DNA of 64,000 nucleotides from Fimbriimonadales bacterium. GTDB lineage: Bacteria > Armatimonadota > Fimbriimonadia > Fimbriimonadales > ATM1. How positions within the stretch are numbered: position 1 is the stretch's first letter; the number at the start of each line of letters is the position of its first letter. The stretch is taken from the NCBI GenBank assembly GCA_026129745.1, contig JAHCHL010000001.1, positions 1-64,000 on the forward strand, given 5' to 3'. The notes beneath the pieces are model-generated. The model searched no databases. It saw only the letters and a list, made by a program, of their open reading frames with translations, and was not told where the DNA came from. The position numbers and the translations under genes are program-made. Of the stretch, positions 51,512 to 62,000 are shown piece after piece.

Positions 51512-52975
51512 TCACAAGATTTGAGATTCGTCTGTGGTCTCCAGCGCATTCGATACTGGCACAAACTCACCGAAGATTCTTCGAGATAGGTCGGATTGAA
51601 GAATCATCTCCGGATCGATTCGCTGCTTGATTGCCATGAAACTCGAAATTGAAGCTTCGTCGAGGAAGAGTTTAGCCGCACCGCGTTGGAGCGTGCTGTC
51701 TTTTGCAAAGTAGAACTTGCCACCTGCTTCGAATACGATCTCATCGAGGGCACGGATCAGTTCACGAAAGCTTTCTCTGTTTTTCTTGGTGACTTTGTAA
51801 TCGAGAGCCAAAGAGAAACCATCGACCGCATGGCTCAGCAGAAAGCTATCAGGACGATGGCGTTTCATCACAGTGAGAAATGGCACGAAGCCTCTGTCTT
51901 GGGAAAGCGTAATGATTCTATCGAATGCGTCTCGTGCTCGATCCATTGGAATGAATGGTTGGTACTGCACAAGACCGCCGGGACGATAACTCCACTTCCA
52001 ATTCGGAGCTGAGTCCAGAAGGAAATTGAATGCTGCGAGGCTCTGCCGATATCGCTTTCCGTGTTCTCTCTTTCCGGCCGTGTACTTTGCCCAATTTACG
52101 ATTCGCATTCCAGTTGGTCGAACCCATGGCCGCATCAACTTCCACATTCGAGATCGCGCAATCCAACCCGCCACCGTATCCGGCAGTTTCTGGGCATCGA
52201 CTCTCAGCGACTCTTCCGGGTGCGCGTCGTCCCCTTCTTTTAGGTAATCAGCGATATGAATGAGACCACGCCCGCAGCGAGGGCCCGATGCAAATGCGTC
52301 AATCCAAGCTACGATGTAATCGTGCTGCTCAGCTTTGGATTGAAACGCTTCGAATGCGGCATCGAAATTGGGGACAGAAATCGCTTGCACGTCGAGATAG
52401 CCTGAGTGAATCCGCTTTAGTTGAAGAGTGATAGAGGCTATCACTCCGAGCAATCCAAAGGATCCGATCACAGCAAAGAAGAGTTCCGGTTCGCTATCGC
52501 GATCGACTTGAATCACTTCACCATTCGGTGTGAGCAGATCGAAGGACAAGACGTGCTCGCCGATCGTTCCTTCGTGGAGGTTGTTCTTTCCGTGAATGTT
52601 CGCTGCAAGCGCGCCCCCGAGCGTTATGTAGCTCGTCCCACTGACCACTGGCGGCCACCATCCATCCCCGATTGCATAGTGCCACAGCTCTTGAATCGTG
52701 ACTCCTGGCTCACATTTTACTATGCCATTTCTCGGATCGAACTCAAGAATTCTTTTCATTCGAGAAAGATCGATAACGATGTTCTCTGCGTTCTGGAACG
52801 CATCGCCGTAACTGTTGCCTGCGCCCTTGAGAGCGACCGTCTTTCCGCATTGACGAGCAACTTCGAATACTTCAACGATCGCGTCAATGGTTACGGGTCT
52901 ATAGACGTAGGCGACACTATTTGAAGACATACCCCACGCCTCGACTCGCTCAAGACGTTCGATTGGCGGATTCAA
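51512..52975 (-). CDS. FAD-linked oxidoreductase resembling DprE1
   Basis: 487 residues. FAD-binding (PCMH) motifs VALKGAGNSYGDAFQNAENIVIDL and VVSGTSYITLGGALAANIHGKNNLHEGTIGEHVLSFDLLTPNGEV closely follow the order seen in DprE1, the decaprenylphosphoryl-ribose 2'-oxidase of actinobacteria; the C-terminal part has the berberine-bridge-like sheet (LVQYQPFIPMDRARDAFDRI). The adjacent SDR gene overlaps its start by 4 nt (ATGA), repeating the DprE1-DprE2 arrangement. An epimerisation of a polyprenyl-phosphate sugar is therefore inferred; a generic sugar or aldonolactone oxidase remains possible. The partner prenyltransferase (UbiA/DprA) is not in the window. Confidence 0.82.
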   Translation of the reverse strand: MNPPIERLERVEAWGMSSNSVAYVYRPVTIDAIVEVFEVARQCGKTVALKGAGNSYGDAFQNAENIVIDLSRMKRILEFDPRNGIVKCEPGVTIQELWHYAIGDGWWPPVVSGTSYITLGGALAANIHGKNNLHEGTIGEHVLSFDLLTPNGEVIQVDRDSEPELFFAVIGSFGLLGVIASITLQLKRIHSGYLDVQAISVPNFDAAFEAFQSKAEQHDYIVAWIDAFASGPRCGRGLIHIADYLKEGDDAHPEESLRVDAQKLPDTVAGWIARSRMWKLMRPWVRPTGMRIVNWAKYTAGKREHGKRYRQSLAAFNFLLDSAPNWKWSYRPGGLVQYQPFIPMDRARDAFDRIITLSQDRGFVPFLTVMKRHRPDSFLLSHAVDGFSLALDYKVTKKNRESFRELIRALDEIVFEAGGKFYFAKDSTLQRGAAKLFLDEASISSFMAIKQRIDPEMILQSDLSRRIFGEFVPVSNALETTDESQIL

Positions 52976-53724
52976 ATGTTGAGTCTCCTAAAGATAAAAG
53001 ACGGAATCATTCGAATAATTCGCGAGATTAGCCACCAACGCCACGGCACATAGACCGTTCGATTTGAGCGCTTTGCAGCGTCGATGATCAAACTGGCTGC
53101 TTTTTGAGCGGAAATCATGAATGGCTGTTTCCCTCTCTTTGCCGTCATGTCGGTTTCGACGGGTCCTGGTTTAACTGTAACAACGTTGACGCCTTGCACC
53201 GCAAGTCGATTCCTCAAGGACTCAAGGTAGCACTCCAATCCCGCTTTGCTTGCACCGTAAGCTGGATTGCCCCTGCGTCCTCGGTCACCTGCGACTGATC
53301 CGACACCGACAATAGTGCCTGCCTTTGCCCTTTCAAATCTTTTCGCCGCTGGATTCAGCCATGCCATCGCTCCTATCAGATTTGTGTCGACGATGTTCTT
53401 GTCCTTTATAATGTCGTATTCTGTTGGTCCCACCATCGGCATGACGCCTGCAACGTAAAAGACGATGTCCAATCCTCCAAGGTCTTGGATGATGTGTTCA
53501 AAGTTCGTGGCAGCGTTCTCAAAGTCGAGAACATCGAAGTTGAACGGTATCGCCAAGTGCAAGGATGGCCCATTGATATCGATGGCAATCCGTCGAATTC
53601 TATCTTCCCTGCGCGCGACGAGCGCCACGCGGCAACCTGTTGCAGCAAGCTTGCGAGCGATCTGTTCTCCGAGACCGCTCGACGCGCCGATCACCATCGC
53701 AAACTTCCAGTCCGGTTGAATCAT
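52972..53724 (-). CDS. SDR-family oxidoreductase resembling DprE2
   Basis: 250 residues, classical short-chain dehydrogenase. It has MVIGASSGLGEQIARKLAATG (TGxxxGxG coenzyme loop, residues about 11-25), FYVAGVM in the NNAG position and AYGASKAGLECYLESLRNRL (YxxxK catalytic pair), then TVKPGPVETDMTAKRG. A hydrophobic basic C-terminal helix (RWWLISRIIRMIPSFIFRRL) suggests membrane association, as for enzymes acting on polyprenyl substrates. It is translationally coupled to the DprE1-like gene, which supports a two-step oxidation-reduction of a lipid-linked sugar. Confidence 0.82.
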   Translation of the reverse strand: MIQPDWKFAMVIGASSGLGEQIARKLAATGCRVALVARREDRIRRIAIDINGPSLHLAIPFNFDVLDFENAATNFEHIIQDLGGLDIVFYVAGVMPMVGPTEYDIIKDKNIVDTNLIGAMAWLNPAAKRFERAKAGTIVGVGSVAGDRGRRGNPAYGASKAGLECYLESLRNRLAVQGVNVVTVKPGPVETDMTAKRGKQPFMISAQKAASLIIDAAKRSNRTVYVPWRWWLISRIIRMIPSFIFRRLNI

Positions 53725-53729
53725 ATCGC

Positions 53730-54830
53730 TTAGATGACATCCCTCGGCTCACTCGGAGCAGGGTACTTCATTGGGACGTCGACAGGCATCGGAAGGATTT
53801 GCCTGACTGGGTAGTTGATCGCGATTCCTGCTTCCGCGAACTTTCGATGGACGGCTTTGATGTACTCATGCTTCAAACGAAAGCTCATTTCAAAGTCGAC
53901 AGCTCGAAGCGTGACCGTGCCAGTAATGTTCGAATCAGCGAATTCTTTGAATCGAACGATGGGTTCGAACTGTGTGTCAGCGCCCGGAACTACCATGACG
54001 ACCTCTTTAGCCGTGGCGATCAGGACTTCTTCGACTTCTTCGAGATTCTCTTGATAGCCCACGCCGAAGTCTATGTACACTCTAACGGAGTTCTCCGGCA
54101 GATAGAAATTCGTTACTATCGAAGATGTCAGCTTCGAATTGGGCACAACGATCATCGTCTCGCCGTATGGCCTAATTCGCGTGGTTCGCCAACCTATCTC
54201 CTCAACGAATCCTTCTTGTCCGGAATCGAGTCGGACGTAGTCGCCAATCTTCAGCGTACGATCCATGGTCAATGAGAGCGATGCGAAGTAATTGCCAAGC
54301 GTATCCTGCAATGCCAGCGCAATTGCGATGCCGGCGACTCCTAATGAAGCGAGTACCGGGCCAATGTTTACACCGAGCAAATTCAAGGCTGTTATGAGTC
54401 CGATTGCAGCGAACATGGCTGCTGCGAGCTTTCTCATGAACAGGTAGTCGCTTGGATCTCTGCCTGCCCTTCTTGCCAAAAATCTCAATCCGACGACAGC
54501 GAGGCGATAAGCAAGATAGAATCCGATTAGAATTGCAATTGCGATCAGCCACTTCTCGAACAGCGACCAATTTCGGAGTCGAAGCGCATCTACGTCCCAC
54601 GTTCTAACTGAGAGCGAGCAAATATAAAAGCCAAGAACTAGCGATCCTAGAAAGATCGGCAAGCGCAGTTGCCATGCAAGAGTTTCGCGAAGCGGCTCAC
54701 CCGTTGCAGCCTGCGCCCTCTTCGCGATAACTTTGAAGACAGAGTTCGCGCCGATTGCCAGAACTATCGGGATCGCAAATCCGAATGCGGCTATCAGGAA
54801 GTCGATCGGACTGACTTTGCTGAAGTCCAT
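53730..54830 (-). CDS. MscS-family mechanosensitive channel
   Basis: 366 residues. I place the start at ATG 54830, 8 nt after TAATCT (54839-54844); a TTG eight codons upstream is an alternative. About four N-terminal membrane segments precede the pore/beta domain: VNIGPVLASLGVAGIAIALALQDTLGNYFASLSLTMDRTLKIGDYV, then RTTRIRPYGETMIVVPNSKL. The C-terminal vestibule-like domain ends in AGIAINYPVRQI. MscS-type channels release solutes on hypo-osmotic shock. It lies just downstream of the cyclase gene on the same strand but has its own likely promoter. Confidence 0.9.
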   Translation of the reverse strand: MDFSKVSPIDFLIAAFGFAIPIVLAIGANSVFKVIAKRAQAATGEPLRETLAWQLRLPIFLGSLVLGFYICSLSVRTWDVDALRLRNWSLFEKWLIAIAILIGFYLAYRLAVVGLRFLARRAGRDPSDYLFMRKLAAAMFAAIGLITALNLLGVNIGPVLASLGVAGIAIALALQDTLGNYFASLSLTMDRTLKIGDYVRLDSGQEGFVEEIGWRTTRIRPYGETMIVVPNSKLTSSIVTNFYLPENSVRVYIDFGVGYQENLEEVEEVLIATAKEVVMVVPGADTQFEPIVRFKEFADSNITGTVTLRAVDFEMSFRLKHEYIKAVHRKFAEAGIAINYPVRQILPMPVDVPMKYPAPSEPRDVI

Positions 54831-54838
54831 TGTGTCTA

Positions 54839-54844
54839 AGATTA
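54839..54844 (-). promoter_or_regulatory. -10 box of a leaderless mscS-like transcript
   Basis: TAATCT on the minus strand lies 8 nt before the chosen ATG of the mechanosensitive channel gene, inside the end of the upstream cyclase gene. No Shine-Dalgarno site is present. Confidence 0.5.
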
Positions 54845-54854
54845 CCGCGTACAA

Positions 54855-56546
54855 CTAACTCGAGACATCCAGAACTATGAAGACCGGGTGACTATCCACC
54901 CTTTCGTCGAGTTGCGCGAAGCGCTCGTCTGGCAAATGTTCCTTTATTTGACCCGTAACAACGATTCCGCCTGGAGGAGCATACTTTTCTATGTGGGCTG
55001 CGACGTCTACGACATTCGTGAATACAACTTGATCCAACTCGCCGTGGACCTGTCCACAATGGAGTCCGATCCGCACACGAAATGGTTGTTCCAACCTATT
55101 GCCAACTTGATTGAACCCTTGTATCTCTCTTTGCAGCGCACGTGACGCCTCAAGCGCATCGCTGGCGTTGTTGAACTTCGCCACGGCACCATCCCCGGAT
55201 ATGCTGTGAATCGAACCGGCGTAATGTCGAACCGTTCTTCCGACAAAGTCATGAAATGCGCGGAACGACGCTTCTACCTTCAGTGGATCCTCTTGTGCTT
55301 TTAGCTTTGTGCTCTTGACCACGTCGATAAACATCACAAAGATTTCTGCCGAGCCCGTTTGCAGCAGCTTTTGTAGTCGAATGATCTCGCTTAGAATCGT
55401 TGTTTGGTCAGCCGCAGCAAGCTGGCGGTTCCTCTGTGCTCGCTCTTCGATTGTTCCAGCAACGCCGCCAATCGATGCGACGAGTGCGAAGAACAGCGCA
55501 TTGATCCCAAAGTCAATAAGCGTATCAGGAAACGTTATCGGTCCACTATGGATGAGATCGAGCGCGCCCTTCGCCGTTGCGAATATCAACCCAGCCAAGA
55601 ATCCGTTAGCAATGCTTCTTGTCAGGAATCCGATCATGGGAACGACAATCGCCATCAGCAAAAAGTTAGCTATTCCGAATGCCGCTAATGACTGTGGAGA
55701 CTGTTCGCCCATCGGAAGACCTATCGCAATGCGCTCTAACAGCAAGATGAAGCCGACTCCAAGTCCTGCACACGCTGAGAAAATCGCCCACTTTTCTCTG
55801 GCCGACTCCACCCATTGCCACTTGCTTTGCGACACGATGGAAGTCGGAGCTGTCGTCAATTTCTCTTGTAAATCAAAGATTCGTTGCAGCAGTTGAAGTC
55901 GATCCTGGCGCTCCTCTTCGCTTGTTTCCCTGCGAATGCGAATGAATGCACCCAGGATTGCTGCCATCGCGAGGAACATCGCAAGCAACCCGGAAAGAAA
56001 GAGCGTGACGGCAATCATCGCGATGACTTGTCCCAAACCGAATCTCGGTCCGGTTGCTTGAAAAACTATCGACAGCGACATCCAGCCCAGGACAGAAACG
56101 AACGCGGTCAGGATCGCGTATCTCGCCTGTCCGATGAGCAGGTTTACGGATACCAACAAGGCGAACGCGATGACAAGAGTCACTCCGAGTGTGATGTTTC
56201 CAGCGAATTGATCCATTCGCTTTGCGATTTCGCTCGCTGTGGCGACGCACAAACCTGCCAAAGCAGAAACGACAACGGGGCGATTTCGCAACGCCCTGGC
56301 GCAGCCCTTGCAAAAACGAGAAATCGCAATCAAGAATCCGTTTCGATCTGGACGCTCTGGCCTATCCTTTTTCGTTCCGGCCACTTTGAGCGACTCTCGA
56401 ACCAGGCTCTCAGGAAGTCCAAATCTGATCGAGAGTTCTTTTGGGTCTTCAGCGGCCGCGTCTCTTATGTCGCGCACATAGGAGGCGAACTCGAGCATCT
56501 TTTCAGCGTCGAGTACCGGAGAGCCAGTTGCGCCGTCCTGGGCCAT
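54855..56546 (-). CDS. Membrane-bound class III adenylate/guanylate cyclase
   Basis: 563 residues from the ATG at 56546. Residues about 75-310 contain about eight to ten hydrophobic segments in two groups around a soluble Arg/Glu-rich helix (IRRETSEEERQDRLQLL), unlike the simple CHASE/HAMP cyclases. The catalytic domain (about 385-563) has the first metal Asp in FVMFIDVVKST, the second in SISGDGAVAKFN, then IGLHCGQVHGEL and VVDVAAHIEKYAPPGGIVVT. The base-specifying residues cannot be read with certainty, so cAMP versus cGMP is open. The two N-terminal hydrophilic helices (residues 1-65) carry a possible sensor. Confidence 0.85.
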   Translation of the reverse strand: MAQDGATGSPVLDAEKMLEFASYVRDIRDAAAEDPKELSIRFGLPESLVRESLKVAGTKKDRPERPDRNGFLIAISRFCKGCARALRNRPVVVSALAGLCVATASEIAKRMDQFAGNITLGVTLVIAFALLVSVNLLIGQARYAILTAFVSVLGWMSLSIVFQATGPRFGLGQVIAMIAVTLFLSGLLAMFLAMAAILGAFIRIRRETSEEERQDRLQLLQRIFDLQEKLTTAPTSIVSQSKWQWVESAREKWAIFSACAGLGVGFILLLERIAIGLPMGEQSPQSLAAFGIANFLLMAIVVPMIGFLTRSIANGFLAGLIFATAKGALDLIHSGPITFPDTLIDFGINALFFALVASIGGVAGTIEERAQRNRQLAAADQTTILSEIIRLQKLLQTGSAEIFVMFIDVVKSTKLKAQEDPLKVEASFRAFHDFVGRTVRHYAGSIHSISGDGAVAKFNNASDALEASRALQREIQGFNQVGNRLEQPFRVRIGLHCGQVHGELDQVVFTNVVDVAAHIEKYAPPGGIVVTGQIKEHLPDERFAQLDERVDSHPVFIVLDVSS

Positions 56547-56640
56547 CGAGTCTAAACTACCTCGTGCGATCGCCCGAGGGTTTCGCCAAGGCACAACGAC
56601 CTATGGTCAAAAACGGCCTGCTCGGACCGCGTGCCTCGCC

Positions 56641-57699
56641 TTAGAGGCCAAGCTCCCAATTGACCTGGTTGATCCGACCAACCCAACCGAACGAAAAGAG
56701 CGTTCCTGGGTCAAACCACCTGACTCGTATCCGAACTCTTCTGGTGCCGGACTCAATGAATCGATTCGGGTCGCCCGTGGGGTCTATGATGATAACGTTA
56801 TCGGCCGCAGTTCCTTGCCTTGTGTCGACCGTTTCGAATACGTTTGTCGAATAGTTGAACATTTGGATCACTTGTGTGACGGCAGATGCCGGTGCGCCGC
56901 TTGTGGAAGTTACGACGCGGAGTCTCATCGTTGCAATGGTGGAGACCGGACTTGTTCCGTCGATTCGGACATCGATCGATGGTGCTCCAAGTGCGACCGG
57001 CGGAGCCTCTCGCATGATCAGTCTGTCACTATCTTGAAATCTTAGAGAGTCGATGTTTCCGCTTTGGACAACGCCGGTTAGCATGAGCAGAGCGTTTGGA
57101 AAAACGGTTGGGCCTGCAACTGCGGTTACATTGTCGACTCCCATGAATCCAACAAATGGATCGCCACCGGAACTGGCGTTTACGTTGTGGCGAATCATGA
57201 ATCTTGTGACGTCCGCCATGCAGGTTGCAAAACTGTCGGAGCCTGCAACGCGCACCATCGTGCTCGCACTCAGGATAAAAGAAACTCTGGTCCATTCAGA
57301 ATTGGCAGGGAGAATAACGGCGGTCGATGACGTCCATTGCGTCGCTTGTCCCGGTCCGAAGATCACAGCTCGCATGTGAATGGGCTGGCTCGACATGTTC
57401 TTAAGATGCATTTCGACGGTCTTAACTCCAGCAGCCGTGTAATTGCCTGACCATTGGAGCGTGTTGTATGTCGCGAGTCTGCTGCCAGGACCGGATCCGC
57501 CGCGAGATTCAACTTCGAGGTAGCGATCGCCCGCGCCGTTTGGCCCTCCGTTTGGAATGTTGTTCATCCACGGACCGCCGTCCCAAGCTTGGAGCGTTCC
57601 ATCTTGAAAGTCGTCCACTTGGCCAAGCGTTATGGCTTGCGCGCTTAAACATAGCGCTGCTCCGAAACTAAGTGCTAAGAGTGTTTTGATGAATTTCAT
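56641..57699 (-). CDS. Secreted protein with shared C-terminal domain
   Basis: 352 residues. Signal peptide MKFIKTLLALSFGAALCLSAQA. Residues about 25-185 form a lectin-like/CBM-like beta-sandwich (VDDFQDGTLQAWDGGPW, then MHLKNMSSQPIHMRAVIFGP) and the last 150 residues repeat the domain found at the ends of the proteins at 1453 and 57712, with MREAPPVALGAPSIDV and FDPGTLFSFGW. It lies 12 nt downstream of the protease gene, in the same operon. A role as extracellular binding protein is inferred. Confidence 0.8.
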   Translation of the reverse strand: MKFIKTLLALSFGAALCLSAQAITLGQVDDFQDGTLQAWDGGPWMNNIPNGGPNGAGDRYLEVESRGGSGPGSRLATYNTLQWSGNYTAAGVKTVEMHLKNMSSQPIHMRAVIFGPGQATQWTSSTAVILPANSEWTRVSFILSASTMVRVAGSDSFATCMADVTRFMIRHNVNASSGGDPFVGFMGVDNVTAVAGPTVFPNALLMLTGVVQSGNIDSLRFQDSDRLIMREAPPVALGAPSIDVRIDGTSPVSTIATMRLRVVTSTSGAPASAVTQVIQMFNYSTNVFETVDTRQGTAADNVIIIDPTGDPNRFIESGTRRVRIRVRWFDPGTLFSFGWVGRINQVNWELGL

Positions 57700-57711
57700 T
57701 ATGAATGCACC

Positions 57712-58935
57712 TTACGGCAAGATTTCCCAAATTGCCATGTCGATTCTTGCTTGCCATCCAAAAGAAAAAAGAGAGCCGGGATCGAACCAGGACAGTCGCG
57801 CTTGAACGAGTCCAGTGCCGGGTTGCACGAACCTCGTTGGATCGCCTGACGGCGTTACGACGATCATGTTGTCTGATGCAGTCGAAGCCCGTGAGTCGAC
57901 CAGTTCCCAAGTGTTGGATTGATGATTTCGCAACTCGATTTGCTGTGTTACCGCGTTCGCCGGCGCTGCGCTCGTGCTCGCCTCAAGTCGGAAAGTCAGC
58001 TTCGATGGGGATTGAATCGGCGAATTGCCCGAGACGGTGACTCGAACAGACGGCAATCCAAGTGCGAGCGGCGGGGCTTCGCGAACTCTGTACCTGCTGT
58101 CGTCGCTGAACCAAAGCGTCATCAGTCCATCGCCAAGGCCGACGCCGGTCTGAATCGTGACAGACGCCGGAGTGATCCTTTCAGGGACGATCGACTTGAT
58201 CCATTGCGCATACGCACTGACGCGAATGTCACCGAAAAGTGAACCGTGTTTTGGCGGCGTTGGGCCGCCTTGCACATTTCCAACCCAGCTATGGATGCCT
58301 GCCACTTTCCAAACTCCGCCGTCATTGACAAACGTCGGTCCGCCAGAGTCTCCACCGCCAAGCGTGCATTCGTTTTCAACTGGGCCGCCATCACCGAATG
58401 TGTCGCGACCACTTCCGTCGAAATCGCAAATCATGAAGTTGCCTTGTACGCCACCAAGGCTTAGGAATTGGATCAGAGAGATTCTATTGCGTCCTGCACG
58501 CTTGACGCCTGCGCCACCCGTATATTGATACTCGCCGTTGATGATCTCTCCGGTTACGCCGTATCCAACGACTTCGCCGATCATTCCGATTTCGGAACTT
58601 CCTGTGTAGATCGGATACCAACCGGGAAATGGATTTGAGAATTCGATGACGGCAATGTCGTCCGTCGGGTGTTGATAGACTTTGATGCTTGAATATGCCG
58701 GACCGCCGTCCATTACAAATCTGCCTTCCGTGTCGCCCATGAATGCGACGTGCCTTGCGGTCAAGACCCATCGATCTCCGATAGCGACTCCAGACCATTT
58801 CTGAGCTTCGGTGCCGAATTGGCCTGCGTAGGGCCAATTGGATGTTGGAAGGTCTGGAACGACTGCTTTCGAAAGAAGCAACGGCCCGGACGCGCACGCG
58901 ACGAGCACAAGCCTTAATGCCCACCTGATCATCAT
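57712..58935 (-). CDS. Secreted trypsin-like serine protease with shared C-terminal domain
   Basis: 407 residues, AAGGAGAG upstream of the ATG, signal-like N-terminus (MMIRWALRLVLVACASGPLLLSKA). The S1-type catalytic triad is visible: His in WVLTARHVAF (about residue 62), Asp in PTDDIAVIEF (about 93) and Ser in LGGGDSGGPTFV (about 204). Residues about 255-407 carry VREAPPLALGLPSVRV and FDPGSLFSFGW, the same domain as in the proteins at 1453 and 56641. It cleaves proteins outside the cytoplasm. The domain might anchor or guide the protease to the surface, but this is inference. Confidence 0.88.
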   Translation of the reverse strand: MMIRWALRLVLVACASGPLLLSKAVVPDLPTSNWPYAGQFGTEAQKWSGVAIGDRWVLTARHVAFMGDTEGRFVMDGGPAYSSIKVYQHPTDDIAVIEFSNPFPGWYPIYTGSSEIGMIGEVVGYGVTGEIINGEYQYTGGAGVKRAGRNRISLIQFLSLGGVQGNFMICDFDGSGRDTFGDGGPVENECTLGGGDSGGPTFVNDGGVWKVAGIHSWVGNVQGGPTPPKHGSLFGDIRVSAYAQWIKSIVPERITPASVTIQTGVGLGDGLMTLWFSDDSRYRVREAPPLALGLPSVRVTVSGNSPIQSPSKLTFRLEASTSAAPANAVTQQIELRNHQSNTWELVDSRASTASDNMIVVTPSGDPTRFVQPGTGLVQARLSWFDPGSLFSFGWQARIDMAIWEILP

Positions 58936-59021
58936 TCAAATCTCTCCTTGCGTATTTTACGATACGGCAAAGAAGGGCATTCGCGCCCCAGCAAAAGTAC
59001 TTGGCTTGCCGCGGAATCCTG

Positions 59022-62000
59022 TTAAGAACAGCCGCTCGTCGCTCCACAAGACTGGCACTTCAAGCAGGTTCCATTGCGCACGAGCGTGAATTGGCCGCAC
59101 TCGTTGCAGGGATCGCCTTCGTAGCCTTGAAGTCTTGCTTGTCGAATCTTCGCTTCAATCTCTGCACCTCCGGACGTTACTCGGACCGCTTCGATGGATG
59201 AGGATTGTTTTGGCGCTTCGAGCCGAAATCCTGCTCCTTCATGATTCTCGCGAGACTGTCCAGGGACCGGCCTGTCGCCATGGTTCTCATCGACGATTTC
59301 TTCGTCTGTGAAGTCATCTTCTTGAAGCGGCTTTCCGATCGTGTCGCTTCGCAAGTCTTCTGGTGAAACATGCATGAAGTCCGTCCTTGAGAGGTATGTG
59401 ACTGCCAGCTCTCTGAAGATGTAATCGATGACTGAGGTTGCCATTTTGATGTGGTCGTTGCCAGTCACCATTCCATTCGGTTCAAAGCGAGTGAAGCAGA
59501 ACGCATCGACGAACTCTTCAAGGGGTACGCCATATTGCAATCCGAGTGAGATCGCAATCGCGAAACAGTTCATTAAGCTTCGGAATGCCGCGCCTTCGCG
59601 GTGCATATCGACAAAGATTTCTCCAAGCGATCCATCTTCGTATTCGCCTGTTCGCAAATAGACTTTGTGTCCGCCAACTCTTGCTTTCTGCGTGTATCCT
59701 CTCCGCCTGGCAGGGAGCAACCTCCTCTTTGCGATGTAGCGATAGACGAGCTTTTGTGCCTGTCGGGCAGGTTCGGATAGCGTCGAATCGATCTCGAGAA
59801 TTGCCGCGGCCGCGTCGTCGAGCGCACTGTTGAGAGGCTGACTCAGCTTTGAGCCATCTCGATACAGAGCATTGGCTTTTAGGCCAAGCTTCCAGCTCAA
59901 CTTGTATGCATTCTCAATGTCATCAACGATAGCGTGGCTTGGCAAGTTGATTGTTTTGCTGATTGCCCCGCTTATAAACGGCTGTGCGGCAGCCATTGCG
60001 CGGATATGGCCTTCATAGGTGATGTATCTCTTGCCTATCTTGCCGCACTTATTCGCACAATCGAAAACTGGGTAGTGTTCGAGTCGCAAGTGGGGAGCCC
60101 CTTCAATAGTCATGGTTCCGCAAACATACGCATTCGCTTCGTCGATTTCTTCTTGTGAGAAACCGAGCGCAGCGAGCATGTCGAAGTTCCAATCATCGAG
60201 CTGTTCCGGCGTAAAGCCAAGTTTATCGATACAGAACTCGCGTCCGAGCGTGTACTGGTTGAATGCGAAGTTGATTTCAAATGCAGATGCGAGCGCATTC
60301 TCGAGTCTGCCGATAGCTTCACCATCGAAGCCCTTTTCTTCAAGTTCAGCGTGTGTGATCGTTGGCGATCCAGTTAGCGTTCCTGCGCCCATGCAGTATT
60401 TGACAATGTCTTCAATCTGCTCGACGTTGTAGCCAAGTCTTTCGAGTGCGATTGGAACCGATTGGTTAATGATCTTGAAGTAACCTCCGCCGGCAAGTTT
60501 CTTGAACTTGACCAATGCGAAGTCTGGTTCGATGCCGGTTGTATCGCAATCCATAATCAAGCCAATGGTTCCAGTTGGCGCGAGCACGGTCACTTGTGCG
60601 TTGCGATAGCCGTGCGCTTCACCAAGCTCGAGCGCTTTGTCCCATGCTTCTCTCGCTGCCTTCAGCATGTCGGTCGGCGCCTCGTCAGGATCGATTCCCA
60701 CCGGCTTAATGCTCAGTTCCTCGTATTCGTTGGGGCCTGTATTGTAGGCGGCTCTTCGGTGGTTTCGAATGACCCGCAGCATATGGTCGCGATTCTTTTG
60801 AAATCTTGGGAAGGGACCCAGCTCTCTGGCGAGCTGGGCAGAAGTGGCGTATGACTCTCCACCAAGAATCGCAGTCAGGCAGCCCGTAATCGCGTTTCCC
60901 TGGGGACTGTCATAAGGGATGCCCATTTGCATCAACAGCGCACCCAAGTTCGCGTATCCGAGTCCGAGCGTTCGGTAGTCATAGGAAAGCTGCGCGATTT
61001 CTTTGCTTGGAAACTGCGCCATTAGCACGCTGATCTCAAGAACGATCGTCCAAAGATGAATGGCGTGCTTGTAACCTTCGATATCGAAGTCGTGAGTTTT
61101 TGGATCATAGAATGCACAAAGGTTTAGGCTTGCGAGATTGCAGGCGGTGTCATCCAGGAACATATATTCGCTGCACGGATTGCTCGCGTTGATTCTCCCG
61201 CCTTCAGGACATGTATGCCATTCGTTGATCGTGGTGTCGTACTGAAGTCCAGGATCCGCGCATGCCCATGCTGAATAGCAAATCGAATCCCAAAGCTCCT
61301 TTGCCGCTACTTTCTTTGCGACCGACTTATCTATTCGATTGAGCAAATCCCAATCGCGACCTTCGTCGACTGCATTGAGAAATTCATTCGACACGCGAAT
61401 CGAATTGTTGGAGTTTTGGCCGCTGACCGTCAAATAAGCTTCAGAGTTCCAGTCCGTATCATAGATGGGGAACTCAATCGCTCTGTATCCTTGCTCAGCG
61501 AGTTGAATAACTCGTTGGATGTAATTCAAAGGCACTTCCGACCCCTTTGCTGCGGCGATCGCATTTCTGAGGTCGCTGTTTCTTCTCGGGTCGAATCGCT
61601 CGTCCACGTCTCTCCAGCCGTGGCATGCCTTCATGATTGCATTGAGATGAAGATTGCAAAGCTTGGAGCCAGCAACAAGCGAAGCGACCTTTTGCTCTTC
61701 GATGACTTTCCATTCGATGAACTCTTCGACGTCTGGATGGTCGATGTCGAGGCACACCATCTTTGCGGCACGCCTTGTGGTTCCGCCCGACTTAACTGCA
61801 CCTGCACTTCTGTCACCCACGCGAAGGAACGACATCAAGCCACTGGATTTTCCGCCTCCGCTTAGCGACTCGCCTTCTCCACGGAGACTCGAAAAGTTGG
61901 TTCCTACTCCGCTGCCGTACTTGAAGATTCTCGCTTCTCGCGTCCAGAGGTCCATGATTCCGCCGGGGTTGACCAGGTCGTCTTTGACTGAGAGAATGAA

